DNA of 34,035 nucleotides from CAYYJM01 sp964471755 (GCA_964471755.1 CAYYJM010000032.1:1-34035); one strand, 5' to 3'; counted from the stretch's first letter, positions 10,201 to 16,982 are shown. The notes: generated from the sequence alone by a model not told the origin. Numbers and translations: made by a program.

Positions 10201-11076
10201 GATCGCCCCCTCATAGGCGGCGATGGCTTCGGGTCGTTCCTGTTCAGTGTGATGGATGCGCCCGAGCAGGTACTGCGCGTGCGAGCCCCAGGTCGGATCG
10301 GTGAACGGGGCGAGTTGGCTGAGCGCCTTGCCAGCGGCGAGATTCTCCTTGAGCAGGAAGCAGGCCAGGCCGTGATAGTAGAGTCCCTGACCACGATAGC
10401 GGCTCTTCTGGAGGGGAGCCTTGCCGACGAGGAAGCTGGCCGTCGCGTCCTTCGCCTCCTTGACCTTGTGGACCCGAAGATAGGCCTCGGCCTGGTCGCA
10501 CTTGCAGCGAGCGACCCATTCCAGCGCCATCGGCAGTGGCCCGTCCTTCGGCTCTTCCTTGACGAGTTTGGCGAAGGCGTTGGCCCCCTCGCCGAACCAG
10601 CGAGCGGCCTCCTCGAAGCGCTGACGGGCGCGCTCCCGGGCCTGATTCGCCTCGGCGGCCTTGCTCGCGGCGGTCGCCAGTTGCTTGACGCCCTCGCCGC
10701 GATGCGCCAGGCCGAGGTAGTAGCAGGCCGAGGGGCGATCGGGGAAGTTGCCGTCGCCGGCCGACGGCCCCAGAGTTTCCACTGCCTTGAGATAATCGCG
10801 TTGTGGCCCATGGAGCAGGCACAGACCCAGGCCGTAGCGGGCGGACTGGGCGCGTGGATCGCCGCCGAACTTCGCGAGGAACTCCTTGAACCGCTCGGTG
10901 GCGAAGGGGTAGTTCTTCTCGTTGTAGGCACGTCGAGCCCCGGCCAGGAGCATCTCCATCGGATCGGGCGGCGGCTGCTGACCAGGAAGGAAGGTCGTCC
11001 CCACGAGCAGAGCCAGGAGGGCTCCGAGGGTTCGACACAGACCGCGTCCATGAGGGGGTAGTTGCTTCAGGCTCAT
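7231..11076 (-). CDS. giant exported tetratricopeptide-repeat protein
   Basis: A 1281-residue protein with signal peptide (hydrophobic residues ~16-31, then GQQPPPDP), followed almost entirely by TPR-like helical pairs. Examples are AYNEKNYPFATERFKEFLAKF, LGRIHHTEQERPEAIAAYE, GVLQYEDGKFADAQKHFAEF, GVCQYRKGDLEKARETLAAI and a C-terminal PDLAIKVLERLLKDHPDSEPA. The arrangement resembles the periplasmic TPR proteins YbgF/CpoB and BamD (outer-membrane lipoprotein) but is several times longer, giving a long superhelix suited to holding partner proteins. The start ATG at 11076 has an excellent ribosome-binding site, GGAGG eight bases upstream. It is the first gene of the envelope operon; the promoter at 11212-11241 and a hairpin in the leader are described separately. 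A scaffold role for the FG-GAP and propeller proteins is inference from co-transcription. Confidence 0.9.
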   Translation of the reverse strand: MSLKQLPPHGRGLCRTLGALLALLVGTTFLPGQQPPPDPMEMLLAGARRAYNEKNYPFATERFKEFLAKFGGDPRAQSARYGLGLCLLHGPQRDYLKAVETLGPSAGDGNFPDRPSACYYLGLAHRGEGVKQLATAASKAAEANQARERARQRFEEAARWFGEGANAFAKLVKEEPKDGPLPMALEWVARCKCDQAEAYLRVHKVKEAKDATASFLVGKAPLQKSRYRGQGLYYHGLACFLLKENLAAGKALSQLAPFTDPTWGSHAQYLLGRIHHTEQERPEAIAAYEGAISGHATAKKAAQEALRNPAQYLNNPEEKARLEALVKEPPEHVARATLFLGVLQYEDGKFADAQKHFAEFAQQFPSSAVLGDALLRLGFCQVQLKAFPEATKTLNDVATKYPALQDQAWYWLGKAQIQAADPANVAAQQAAMKTAAETLRKAADRANQLASANPPSPDAKSRRAEILADLADTYQATKLFKEAGDVYRQLLNENILPTRREEFTLSLATALHLSGDYSGSDTICQQFQGQFPQSVFLPAIAFRLAENAYFTALGIEKQAPSPARDANLTRQLDETIRRYTVVVEKFPEFAQVSLARYGLGVCQYRKGDLEKARETLAAIPAGDRVGDLGLVPYQLADILIRTAPTSGEDALTAGRMEEMLKEASDLLDSYIGANPTAPQLPDALLKLGLAQQRMAGLLAMAEAKNAAINKARTAYDTILQKHPQSKQAAQARIEKAKVRALTGDVGGAVNELRAFTAEPLRQTEVAPLAVVNLAIQMRRQNQAPQAADLLSAFRRDIEPAMKTDPARSAWVPLVMYHHGVCLREANKLADARTVFNLLLQQYPQSVEAPEAALRSGQCARDEAQKKLDDASRQVQSASNPQQRDAAQKNQDAAVKELRDAIGFLESSAGKLAQAQPMNPARARMHYEAAWCFRSLADQEIATNRRRLQQEQIQKRRDEIARNLPPGAAVPAIPTPEVPLKSIPLQPGEQGARAQYQALIAAFPDAALSVDARFELAELLGDRGDHDAAIKLLRDALDREPPTETTDRIKVRLAQSLMLKGDLPAALTQVTPIAANPKSVVHAHGLYRAGECEFQMGKLDEALKRLTPFRDQGPLQNIAGVSDRALLRLGQVLGQQKQWEPSRQAFELLTQRFGTSPWVADAFYGIGWARQNTGQFDPAVTAYTETTRRTASELAAQAQINIGLCRLAQKRFGDAATALLVVPYTYDYPDLSAVALLEAARALAEDKKPDLAIKVLERLLKDHPDSEPAKAASQRLDELKKG

Positions 11077-11147
11077 CCCGTGATCCTCCCGGCTGGCATG
11101 CCCGCGGGGTCAATTCATAGCGAGTGCAACGGCGGATGTCCGGTGCC

Positions 11148-11177
11148 GCGACTGACAGAAGGGGGGATGTCAGTCGC
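11148..11177 (-). promoter_or_regulatory. perfect hairpin in leader of envelope operon
   Basis: GCGACTGACA at 11148-11157 is the exact reverse complement of TGTCAGTCGC at 11168-11177, with a ten-base purine loop. It lies between the predicted leftward promoter and the TPR start codon, so it would be in the 5' leader. It could be a protein operator or an RNA stem; there is no T-run to make it an intrinsic terminator. Confidence 0.5.
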
Positions 11178-11211
11178 TGGCCATCCTGACCAGGCGAGAC
11201 CGTATGCCCAG

Positions 11212-11241
11212 ATTATGGAATCACCCCACCTCCACCAGCAA
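11212..11241 (-). promoter_or_regulatory. candidate promoter of envelope operon
   Basis: Read on the minus strand: TTGCTG (11241-11236), 18 bases, then CATAAT (11217-11212). This would start transcription near 11205 and leave a leader of about 130 bases before the TPR gene. It is a pattern match to a housekeeping sigma promoter only. Confidence 0.5.
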
Positions 11242-11255
11242 GAAGAATCCCTCTG

Positions 11256-11283
11256 GAACGATGAACGATGAACGATGAACGAT
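11256..11283. repeat. four tandem heptamers GAACGAT
   Basis: The unit GAACGAT is repeated four times without error, followed by a partial GAATC. It lies 50 bases before the long inverted repeat at 11333-11387. A similar set of GGCGAAC units sits at 29043. Compare with the short tandem heptanucleotide repeats known from cyanobacterial intergenic regions. Confidence 0.95.
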
Positions 11284-11332
11284 GAATCAGAGGGGTGTAA
11301 CCGGTGAATCGCTGCGATGGCAGCGCCACCAG

Positions 11333-11387
11333 GTGGCCCGCCGCTCCGTGGCGGATTTCTGTCATCCGCGACGGAGTCGCAGGCCAC
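11333..11387. repeat. long imperfect inverted repeat
   Basis: An outer stem pairs GTGGCC (11333-11338) with GGCCAC (11382-11387). After a five-by-five internal loop, CTCCGT (11344-11349) pairs with ACGGAG (11371-11376). One G-G mismatch follows, then GCGGAT (11351-11356) pairs with ATCCGC (11364-11369) across a seven-base loop. No T-run follows. It has the look of a dispersed intergenic repeat element rather than a terminator. Confidence 0.7.
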
Positions 11388-11469
11388 TTTGCCTGCACCC
11401 AAGCAGAGCTTTGTCGGTTAGGCCCGTGAGATTTCACCGTCGGCCGTATGCGTTTCCGCTCCGTCTCGA

Positions 11470-11475
11470 TACAAT
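11470..11475 (+). promoter_or_regulatory. possible -10 element of ABC operon
   Basis: TACAAT lies 34 bases before the first ATG of the ABC operon. No convincing -35 hexamer is found at 16-18 bases. The string TACAATGA also occurs upstream of the phosphoesterase gene at 637. Confidence 0.4.
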
Positions 11476-11509
11476 GACACCCGGTTGCAAGTCGGTGAGG
11501 GCGTAGCGG

Positions 11510-12421
11510 ATGCTGTTCCAGCTCGACAACGTCTCCAAGACCTATGGGCCGGTCACGGCTCTGAAGAACCTGAGCGTCGCCGCGCCGCGAGGGGCCATCG
11601 GCTTGCTCGGCCCCAACGGCTCCGGTAAGACGACACTCATCCGCACGCTGCTCGGCCTGATCCAGATCGACCGTGGCGGCGGTTCCGTCCTGGGCAAGGA
11701 CATTCGCCGGAACCCACTCGACATCCGCCAGCAGGTCGGCTACGTTCCGGAGAACGAGTGTCTCTTTCCCGGAGTCACCGGCGTGGACTTCGTCCGCTTC
11801 GCCGGCGAACTGTGCGGCATGGCCTTCGACGACGCCATGCAACGGGCTCACGAGGTCCTCGACTACGTCGGCGTCGGCGAGTTCCGCTACCGCAAGGCCG
11901 ACGGCTACTCGACCGGCATGAAGCAGCGCATCAAGATCGCCGCCGCCATCGTGCATGATCCGGTCCTGCTCATTCTCGACGAGCCGACCAACGGCATGGA
12001 CCCGGCCGGCCGCGACGAGATCCTCGCCCTGGCTCACGATCTGGCCCACAACAAGGGCATGAGTCTACTCTTCTCCAGCCACCTGCTGCCCGACGTCGAA
12101 CACGTCTGCGATCACGTCGTCGTCCTGACGCGCGGCGAGGTCGTCCAGCAGGGGCGGATCAGCGACCTGAAGCGCGTCCACCGACAGCGATACCAGATCC
12201 GTCTCAAGGACTCGCCCGAGGTGTTCGTCGCCGAGGTCCGCCTGGCCGGCTGTCTGGTCGAGCCGCGCGAGGACCTGCTCGAAGTACAGATGAACGAGGA
12301 CCAGGACGAGGCACTGCTGTGGCAGATCGCCTCCCGGCTCGGGGTGCAGATTCGCCACCTGCGCCCGCAGCGCAGCACCCTGGAAGACGTCTTCCTGTCG
12401 GCCGTCGCGGAGGTGCGCTGA
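11510..12421 (+). CDS. ABC transporter ATP-binding protein (first)
   Basis: A 303-residue ATPase of the ABC-2 exporter class. All key motifs are intact: Walker A GPNGSGKTT (residues 34-42), signature YSTGMKQR (a common variant of LSGGQ in this class), Walker B LLILDEP with Asp157 and catalytic Glu158, D-loop NGMDPAGR and H-loop FSSH. About 80 residues follow the ATPase core, as usual in exporters of this class (DrrA/CcmA/GldA-like). It acts on the inner face of the cytoplasmic membrane with the permease encoded next. The stop overlaps the permease ATG by one base (TGATG), indicating translational coupling. The substrate is unknown. The start ATG is the first in frame after the possible promoter. 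Confidence 0.92.
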   Translation: MLFQLDNVSKTYGPVTALKNLSVAAPRGAIGLLGPNGSGKTTLIRTLLGLIQIDRGGGSVLGKDIRRNPLDIRQQVGYVPENECLFPGVTGVDFVRFAGELCGMAFDDAMQRAHEVLDYVGVGEFRYRKADGYSTGMKQRIKIAAAIVHDPVLLILDEPTNGMDPAGRDEILALAHDLAHNKGMSLLFSSHLLPDVEHVCDHVVVLTRGEVVQQGRISDLKRVHRQRYQIRLKDSPEVFVAEVRLAGCLVEPREDLLEVQMNEDQDEALLWQIASRLGVQIRHLRPQRSTLEDVFLSAVAEVR

Positions 12422-13569
12422 TGCCGGTCTTCGAGCAGGGTTACAAGCACTGGGATGGCGAGCTGTCTGGCCACGCCTGGCGCTGGTGGACGATCGCCCG
12501 GCAGGGAGTGCGCATCGCCTTGCAGAGCTGGATCCTGCGCCTGCTGACGATGATGGCTATGACGCCGGCCGTCGCTCTGGTTGGCGTCCTCGTCCTGTGG
12601 GGCTTCCTCGAACAGCAGGCCGAGTGGGTCATGCCGATCGCCCGGGCCATCTTTCCGGCGGACATCGTTCGTGACCCGGGCAGCTTCCGTATCATCGTCT
12701 GGACGCTGGCCTTCCACTTCTTCTTCCGGGTCGAACTGTTCATCGCCATGGTCCTCGTCCTGCTCGTCGGGCCGGGGTTGATCAGCCAGGATCTGCGCTT
12801 CAACGCCGTGACGCTCTACCTGTCGCGGCCACTGTACCGCTGGGATTACTTCCTGGGCAAGCTCGGCGTGATCGGCTTCTTCCTCGCCCTGGTGGCGATC
12901 GTGCCGGCGCTGCTCGCGTACCTGCTCGGCGTGCTGTTCAGCTTCAAGCTGGCCGTCATCTTCGACACCTGGCACCTGCTGCTCGGCTGTCTGGGCTATG
13001 GCCTGGTCATCGTCCTGTCGGCCGGGACGCTGATGCTGGCGCTGTCGTCGCTGAGTCGCAGTTCGCGCTACGTCGCCGCCTTCTGGGTCGGCATCTGGAT
13101 CATCAGCAGCATGGTCGCCAGCGCGATGAGCAGCATTCACGTCGAGCAGACCACCCGACACGAAGCCCAGGCGTTCCAGCCAGTCGGACCGCCGCGTCGA
13201 TTCGATCCGAATCACCCGCGTGGCCCACGGATGCCCCAGCAGGTCGAACACTGGCAGCGCCGCCAGGAGGCGATGATCGAGGCCTACCTGAACGACTGGC
13301 GGCCGATCATCGCCTACACCGGCAACCTCGAGCGCGTCGGTCGTGCCCTGCTCGGCGTCGATACCGTGGCCGAGCGCGTCGGCGACCAGATCGCCGACGC
13401 CAACCCGATGACGCGAAACAATCCCGAGCTGGCGCGCATGACGGCCCAGCTGTACCTGTCCGGCCCGCAGTTTCCGGTCTACTGGTCGGCCCTGATCCTT
13501 CTGGCCCTCTTTGGAGCCTCCCTGTGGCTGCTGACGACCCGCGTACGCACGCTGGACCGCCTGTCGTGA
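12421..13569 (+). CDS. ABC-2 type permease (first)
   Basis: A 382-residue integral membrane protein. Hydrophobic helices lie at about residues 40-60 (MMAMTPAVALVGVLVLWGF), 100-120, 145-185, 195-225 and 360-375. A large hydrophilic loop at residues ~235-350 (rich in Arg, Gln and Pro) precedes the last helix, giving one large extracytoplasmic or cytoplasmic domain. The layout and the YLSRPLYRWDYFLGKL motif after the second helix group match ABC-2 permeases (ABC2_membrane families). The start ATG at 12421 overlaps the stop of the ATPase gene by one base, and the end overlaps the next gene's GTG start. An earlier in-frame ATG lies inside the ATPase gene and gives a non-membrane, arginine-rich extension, so it is rejected. 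Confidence 0.88.
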   Translation: MPVFEQGYKHWDGELSGHAWRWWTIARQGVRIALQSWILRLLTMMAMTPAVALVGVLVLWGFLEQQAEWVMPIARAIFPADIVRDPGSFRIIVWTLAFHFFFRVELFIAMVLVLLVGPGLISQDLRFNAVTLYLSRPLYRWDYFLGKLGVIGFFLALVAIVPALLAYLLGVLFSFKLAVIFDTWHLLLGCLGYGLVIVLSAGTLMLALSSLSRSSRYVAAFWVGIWIISSMVASAMSSIHVEQTTRHEAQAFQPVGPPRRFDPNHPRGPRMPQQVEHWQRRQEAMIEAYLNDWRPIIAYTGNLERVGRALLGVDTVAERVGDQIADANPMTRNNPELARMTAQLYLSGPQFPVYWSALILLALFGASLWLLTTRVRTLDRLS

Positions 13570-14561
13570 ACCGCGACCTGCGGCTCAAGGACGGCGAGCA
13601 ACCCGTACCGGTGCCCGTCCCACAGACGGCGGGCACGGTCGAGGTCGCTCCGGTCGTCGTCCGCTTCGACGAGGTGTCGAAGTGGTACGGCCCGGTCATC
13701 GGTGTCAACCGGCTGACACTCGACATTCCGCCGGGCATCACCGGTCTGCTTGGTCCCAACGGTGCCGGCAAATCGACGCTGCTCCAGCTCGCCACCGGCC
13801 AGCTGCAACCGAGCCAGGGAGAGGTTACCGTCCTGGGCGAGGAGGTCTGGGGCAACGCGCGTCTGTTCCGTCGGATCGGCCTGTGCCCGGAGCAGGACGC
13901 CTTCTGGGAGTGGATGACCGGCCGACAGTTCGTGACGACCTGCGCCAACCTGGCCGGCCTGAGCCCGGCGAAGCACCCCGTCGATCGAGCGATCCACCTG
14001 GTCGGCATGGAGGAGCATCAGAACCGGGCCATCAAGGGCTACTCCAAGGGCATGCGTCAGCGGATCAAGCTGGCCCAGGCTCTCGTCCACGATCCGGAGG
14101 TCCTCTTCCTTTACGAGTCGATCAGCGACACCGACCCGCTGGCCCGGCGCGACCTGATGGACATCATTCTCGGCCTGGCCGCCGACGGCAAGACGATCGT
14201 CCTGTCGAGCCACGTCCTGTTCGAGGTCCAGTCGCTGACGAAGTACATCGTCCTGCTCAACCACGGCCGGCTCGTCGCCGAGGGGAGCATTCGCTCGATC
14301 CGCGAGCTGATCGACAAGCACCCGCACCGGATCATTCTCGTCACCGACCACTACCGCGAACTGGCCGCCCGGCTGATCGGCTGGGAGGACGTCGAGGGGA
14401 TCACGGTTCTGCGCGATCAGGGCGGCGTCATGGTCGAGACGCGCAAGCCGGACGATTTCTACGCCCGGCTGCCGGGCCTGGTCGCGGATGGCACGCCGAT
14501 CCGCGAGGTCTACTCCGAGGACGACAATCTCGAGTCCGTGTTCAAGTACCTGGTGAAATGA
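13566..14561 (+). CDS. ABC transporter ATP-binding protein (second, altered Walker B)
   Basis: A 331-residue ABC ATPase. Walker A GPNGAGKST (residues 63-71), signature YSKGMRQRIKLAQAL and H-loop LSSHV are intact. The Walker B region reads VLFLYESISDTDP where the family has LDEP. Tyr183 replaces the magnesium-coordinating Asp, Ser185 replaces Pro and Asp188 replaces the usual Gly, while the catalytic Glu184 is kept. This may impair hydrolysis, leaving an asymmetric pair with the first ATPase, or it may reflect decay or a base-call problem. The GTG at 13566 is preferred as start: it overlaps the permease stop as GTGA and begins a protein with a normal ~30-residue lead. An ATG at 13524 would need a 46-base overlap. 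The stop overlaps the next gene as ATGA. Confidence 0.85.
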   Translation: MNRDLRLKDGEQPVPVPVPQTAGTVEVAPVVVRFDEVSKWYGPVIGVNRLTLDIPPGITGLLGPNGAGKSTLLQLATGQLQPSQGEVTVLGEEVWGNARLFRRIGLCPEQDAFWEWMTGRQFVTTCANLAGLSPAKHPVDRAIHLVGMEEHQNRAIKGYSKGMRQRIKLAQALVHDPEVLFLYESISDTDPLARRDLMDIILGLAADGKTIVLSSHVLFEVQSLTKYIVLLNHGRLVAEGSIRSIRELIDKHPHRIILVTDHYRELAARLIGWEDVEGITVLRDQGGVMVETRKPDDFYARLPGLVADGTPIREVYSEDDNLESVFKYLVK

Positions 14562-15385
14562 TGGACCTGCAAGCGACCATGCCGAGGCCGTCGCTGTTGA
14601 CATCGCTGGCGACGGTCTTCACGCTGACGCTGCGCCAGCTGATGCGTGGCCGGCGGCTGCTCATCCTGTGTGCCCTGTTCGCGCTGCCGGCCGTGCTCGC
14701 CCTGGTGGCCCGGTCGTCTCCCCGGCCGGGATCGTCGCGCGAGCTGGAGTTCATCCTGCTGCTCAACTTCCTGCCGCTCTTTCTGGTGCCGCTGACCTGC
14801 CTGCTCTACGCCAGCGGCATGGTCCAGGACGAGATCGAGGACCAGACCCTGACGTTTCTGCTGATCCGGCCGATCCCGCGTGGCCTGCTCTACCTGACGC
14901 GCCTGCTGGCGACCTACGCGATGGTCTTCGCCCTGACCGTCGTCTTCACCACCCTGACGGCGGTCTGCGTCTGGTGGGGCAACGACGACCCCGCTGACGA
15001 GCCAGTGTCACGAGTCCTCGCCTTGCTGGCGATTCTGTCGATGACGACGTTCGTCTACACGGCCCTGTTCGGTGTGTTGAGCCTGTATCTGCGTCGGCTG
15101 CTGGCCATCGGCATCGCCTACATCGTCCTGGTCGAGTGGGCCCTGAGCAACATCGATTTCGTCCTGCGTCGGGCGACGGTGTTCTTCTACTTCCGGGTAC
15201 TGGCGCTGAACTGGATCGACGACAGCCATCAACGAGATTGGGGCATTTCGCTCCTCTCCGAGACGACGCCAGGCGTCACCGAGTGTCTCGTGTCGCTGCT
15301 GGTGATCGGCGCGGTGGCGACCCTGTTTGGTGTGCTGCGGTTCCGGTCGGCCGAGTACAAGGTCAAGACGCCGGGTGAGAGCTGA
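14558..15385 (+). CDS. ABC-2 type permease (second)
   Basis: A 275-residue membrane protein with about six hydrophobic segments: LLILCALFALPAVLALVA (~residues 35-52), FILLLNFLPLFLVPLTCLLYA (~65-85), LATYAMVFALTVVFTTL (~122-138), VLALLAILSMTTFVYTALFGVLSLYL (~157-182), LLAIGIAYIVLVEWAL, and a last one near the C-terminus. MVQDEIEDQTLTFLLIRPIPRG is a typical ABC-2 permease coupling region. With the preceding ATPase it forms the second half-transporter of the operon. The start is ATGATG at 14558, overlapping the ATPase stop by four bases; the second ATG at 14561 is equally possible. The hydrolase gene begins on the base after its stop. Confidence 0.88.
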   Translation: MMDLQATMPRPSLLTSLATVFTLTLRQLMRGRRLLILCALFALPAVLALVARSSPRPGSSRELEFILLLNFLPLFLVPLTCLLYASGMVQDEIEDQTLTFLLIRPIPRGLLYLTRLLATYAMVFALTVVFTTLTAVCVWWGNDDPADEPVSRVLALLAILSMTTFVYTALFGVLSLYLRRLLAIGIAYIVLVEWALSNIDFVLRRATVFFYFRVLALNWIDDSHQRDWGISLLSETTPGVTECLVSLLVIGAVATLFGVLRFRSAEYKVKTPGES

Positions 15386-16279
15386 ATGATGGAACTGAAC
15401 CCCGCCCTTCGGGCCCTGTATCCCTTCGAGGGGCGTTTCTTTGACCAGCCGACCGGGCGGATGCACTACCTCGACGAAGGGCCCCGCGACGGCGAACCGC
15501 TCGTCCTGGTCCACGGCAATCCGACGTGGTCGTTCTTCTGGCGGTCGCTCGTTCTGGGCCTGCGCGACCGCTACCGCCTGATCGTCCCGGACCATCTCGG
15601 CTGCGGCCTGTCGGACAAACCGGATGAGCCGCCGTATCGCTACACGCTGGCCAGTCGGCGTGACGATCTCGGCCGACTGCTCGACCATCTCGGCCTGGGG
15701 CGGGTGACGCTGATCCTGCACGACTGGGGCGGCCTGATCGGCCTGGCCTGGGCGGTGCGGAACCTCGATCGGGTGTCGCGCCTGGTGCTGCTGAACACGG
15801 CGGCGTTTCGCTTGCCGCCGGGGAAGTCGCTGCCGTGGTCGCTGCGTTTGTCGCGGCTGCCGGGGATCGGGGCGTTCCTGGTGCGTGGCCTGAACCTGTT
15901 CTGTCGTGGCGCGGTGTGGTACTGTACGACGAAGCCGCTGCCGGCGGACGTGGCCGCGGGGTATCTGCTGCCCTACGGTTCCTGGCGTGCCCGACTGGCG
16001 GTGCATCGCTTCGTGCAGGACATCCCGCTGTCACCACGCGATGAGGCGTGGCCGGTGCTGACCGAGGTCGAATCGTCACTGGAGAAGTTGCGCTCGATCC
16101 CGACGCTGATCCAGTGGGGCGAACGCGATTTCGTCTTCGATGGCGCGATCCTGGCCGAGTGGCAGCGGCGGTTGCCGGAAGCGGCGGTGCGGCGCTATCC
16201 GGAAGGAGGCCACTACCTGCTGGAGGACGAGGGCCCGGCGGTGCTGGCGGAGGTGACGGCGTTCCTGGCCACGCGGTAG
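15386..16279 (+). CDS. alpha/beta hydrolase, haloalkane-dehalogenase-like
   Basis: A 297-residue alpha/beta hydrolase. The oxyanion motif HGNPTW (residues 43-48), nucleophile elbow LHDWGG with Asp113 as nucleophile and Trp114 next to it, acid candidate Asp248 in GERDFVF, and His276 in GGHYLLED form the complete set. An aspartate nucleophile followed by tryptophan, with Asn45 in HGNP, is the haloalkane dehalogenase pattern (halide held by Trp and Asn). OleB-type beta-lactone decarboxylases share it, so halide release is not proven. It is the last gene of the ABC operon, starting directly after the permease stop, which hints at processing of an exported or toxic compound. The final 40 bases of the gene are repeated at 19068 and partly at 17725. 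ATG at 15386 or 15389. Confidence 0.87.
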   Translation: MMELNPALRALYPFEGRFFDQPTGRMHYLDEGPRDGEPLVLVHGNPTWSFFWRSLVLGLRDRYRLIVPDHLGCGLSDKPDEPPYRYTLASRRDDLGRLLDHLGLGRVTLILHDWGGLIGLAWAVRNLDRVSRLVLLNTAAFRLPPGKSLPWSLRLSRLPGIGAFLVRGLNLFCRGAVWYCTTKPLPADVAAGYLLPYGSWRARLAVHRFVQDIPLSPRDEAWPVLTEVESSLEKLRSIPTLIQWGERDFVFDGAILAEWQRRLPEAAVRRYPEGGHYLLEDEGPAVLAEVTAFLATR

Positions 16280-16280
16280 G
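16232..16280 (+). repeat. hydrolase 3'-end repeat, copy 1 (native)
   Basis: The last bases of the hydrolase gene including its TAG. The 40 bases 16241-16280 recur at 19068-19107 with two mismatches, and the last 23 bases recur at 17725-17747 with two mismatches. This copy is in frame in a full-length gene, so it is taken as the original. Confidence 0.9.
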
Positions 16281-16375
16281 ACGGCTTCATGCCGAATCCG
16301 TGAGCGTGGGTGGGGTTTGGTGCAGCGGGGCGTCACAAGTTAGCCGACAATCGTTCCGTATCGGGAAAGTGGTCC

Positions 16376-16396
16376 GGCGCGGCCGGTGCCCGCGCC
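16376..16396 (+). terminator. hairpin after ABC operon
   Basis: GGCGCGG at 16376-16382 pairs with CCGCGCC at 16390-16396 across a seven-base loop. It lies downstream of the hydrolase stop and before the next promoter. There is no T-run, so termination is only a possibility. Confidence 0.3.
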
Positions 16397-16407
16397 ATCG
16401 ACAATGG

Positions 16408-16436
16408 TTGTTTCGCACGCTGGCGCGGAGTAATAT
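16408..16436 (+). promoter_or_regulatory. housekeeping-type promoter
   Basis: TTGTTT at 16408-16413, a 17-base spacer and TAATAT at 16431-16436 make one of the best sigma-70-like matches in the window. It is 47 bases before the ATG at 16484 and gives the accessory gene its own transcription. Confidence 0.65.
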
Positions 16437-16483
16437 GCTGCCGATGCTTGTGATCGCAATTCAGCGGCGGAGGCGCGACGCGG

Positions 16484-16982
16484 ATGGAGTTCTTCCCAAC
16501 CAACGTGCTGGCCCCTCGGCCGGACCTCCATGCGTTCAAGGATCAGTGGTACNNNNNNNNNNCAACCGCTGTACCCTCCCGCGCCGGACCAGACGCTCGT
16601 CTACCGGCTCCTGTTCCTACCGACCTTCCGGCAACCCGCCGTGGTCCGGCTCAGCGAGGCTGGCGGTGCTTGGCGGTCCGTGTGCAAGCAGAGCGACGGC
16701 CGGGGCGGATATTTCCCAGGCCAGTTGGTCGGCGAGGCCGAACGGGAACTGTCCAGCGCCGAGGCCAGGCAGTTCGCCCGCCTGCTCGAACGGGTCGGGT
16801 TCTGGGACATGCCGTCGTCGGAGGACACGGCCGGGCTGGACGGGTCGCGGGCGGTGCTGGAGGGGGCGCGGGTCGGCGAGTACCATGTGGTCGATCGATG
16901 GTCCCCGCACGCCACCCCCTACGCCGAGTTGGTTGAGTTCCTGCTCGGGCTGTGCCGGGATGTCGGCGAGCCGTTCGCATAG
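16484..16982 (+). CDS. hypothetical protein interrupted by assembly gap
   Basis: Two reading-frame pieces on either side of the ten-N run appear to be one gene. The left piece starts at ATG 16484 (GGAGG about ten bases upstream) and reads MEFFPTNVLAPRPDLHAFKDQWY up to the gap. The right piece, in another frame, reads QPLYPPAPDQTLVYRLLFLPTFRQP and continues to the stop at 16982. The frame difference is explained by the arbitrary gap length. The right part has VVRL strands, GGYFPGQLVGE, FARLLERVGFWDMPSSED, GLDGSRAVLEGARVGEYHVVDRW and YAELVEFLLGL. This pattern (Trp-Asp-x-Pro then Gly-Leu-Asp-Gly) is familiar from unnamed planctomycete proteins, but I know no function. It is probably about 165-175 residues and cytoplasmic. 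It has its own promoter and is the first gene of the accessory patch. Confidence 0.65.
16553..16562. other. assembly gap (ten N)
   Basis: Ten undetermined bases, a conventional scaffold-gap length, fall inside the hypothetical gene above. The true number of missing bases is unknown. Confidence 0.99.

Larger units (their letters stand above)
11077..11509. other. 433-base divergent intergenic region
   Basis: This gap separates the leftward envelope operon from the rightward ABC operon. It holds a candidate leftward promoter, a leader hairpin, four tandem heptamers, a long imperfect inverted repeat and a possible rightward -10 element, each listed separately. Short open frames here have no recognisable product. 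Confidence 0.7.

Noticed and set aside
7135..11061. Long plus-strand open frames opposite the TPR gene (for example 7135-9081 and 9541-11061)
   Set aside because: Antisense shadows; the minus-strand frame has a signal peptide, a ribosome-binding site and TPR repeats.
11256..11283. Tandem repeat considered as a CRISPR array
   Set aside because: Units are seven bases with no spacers.
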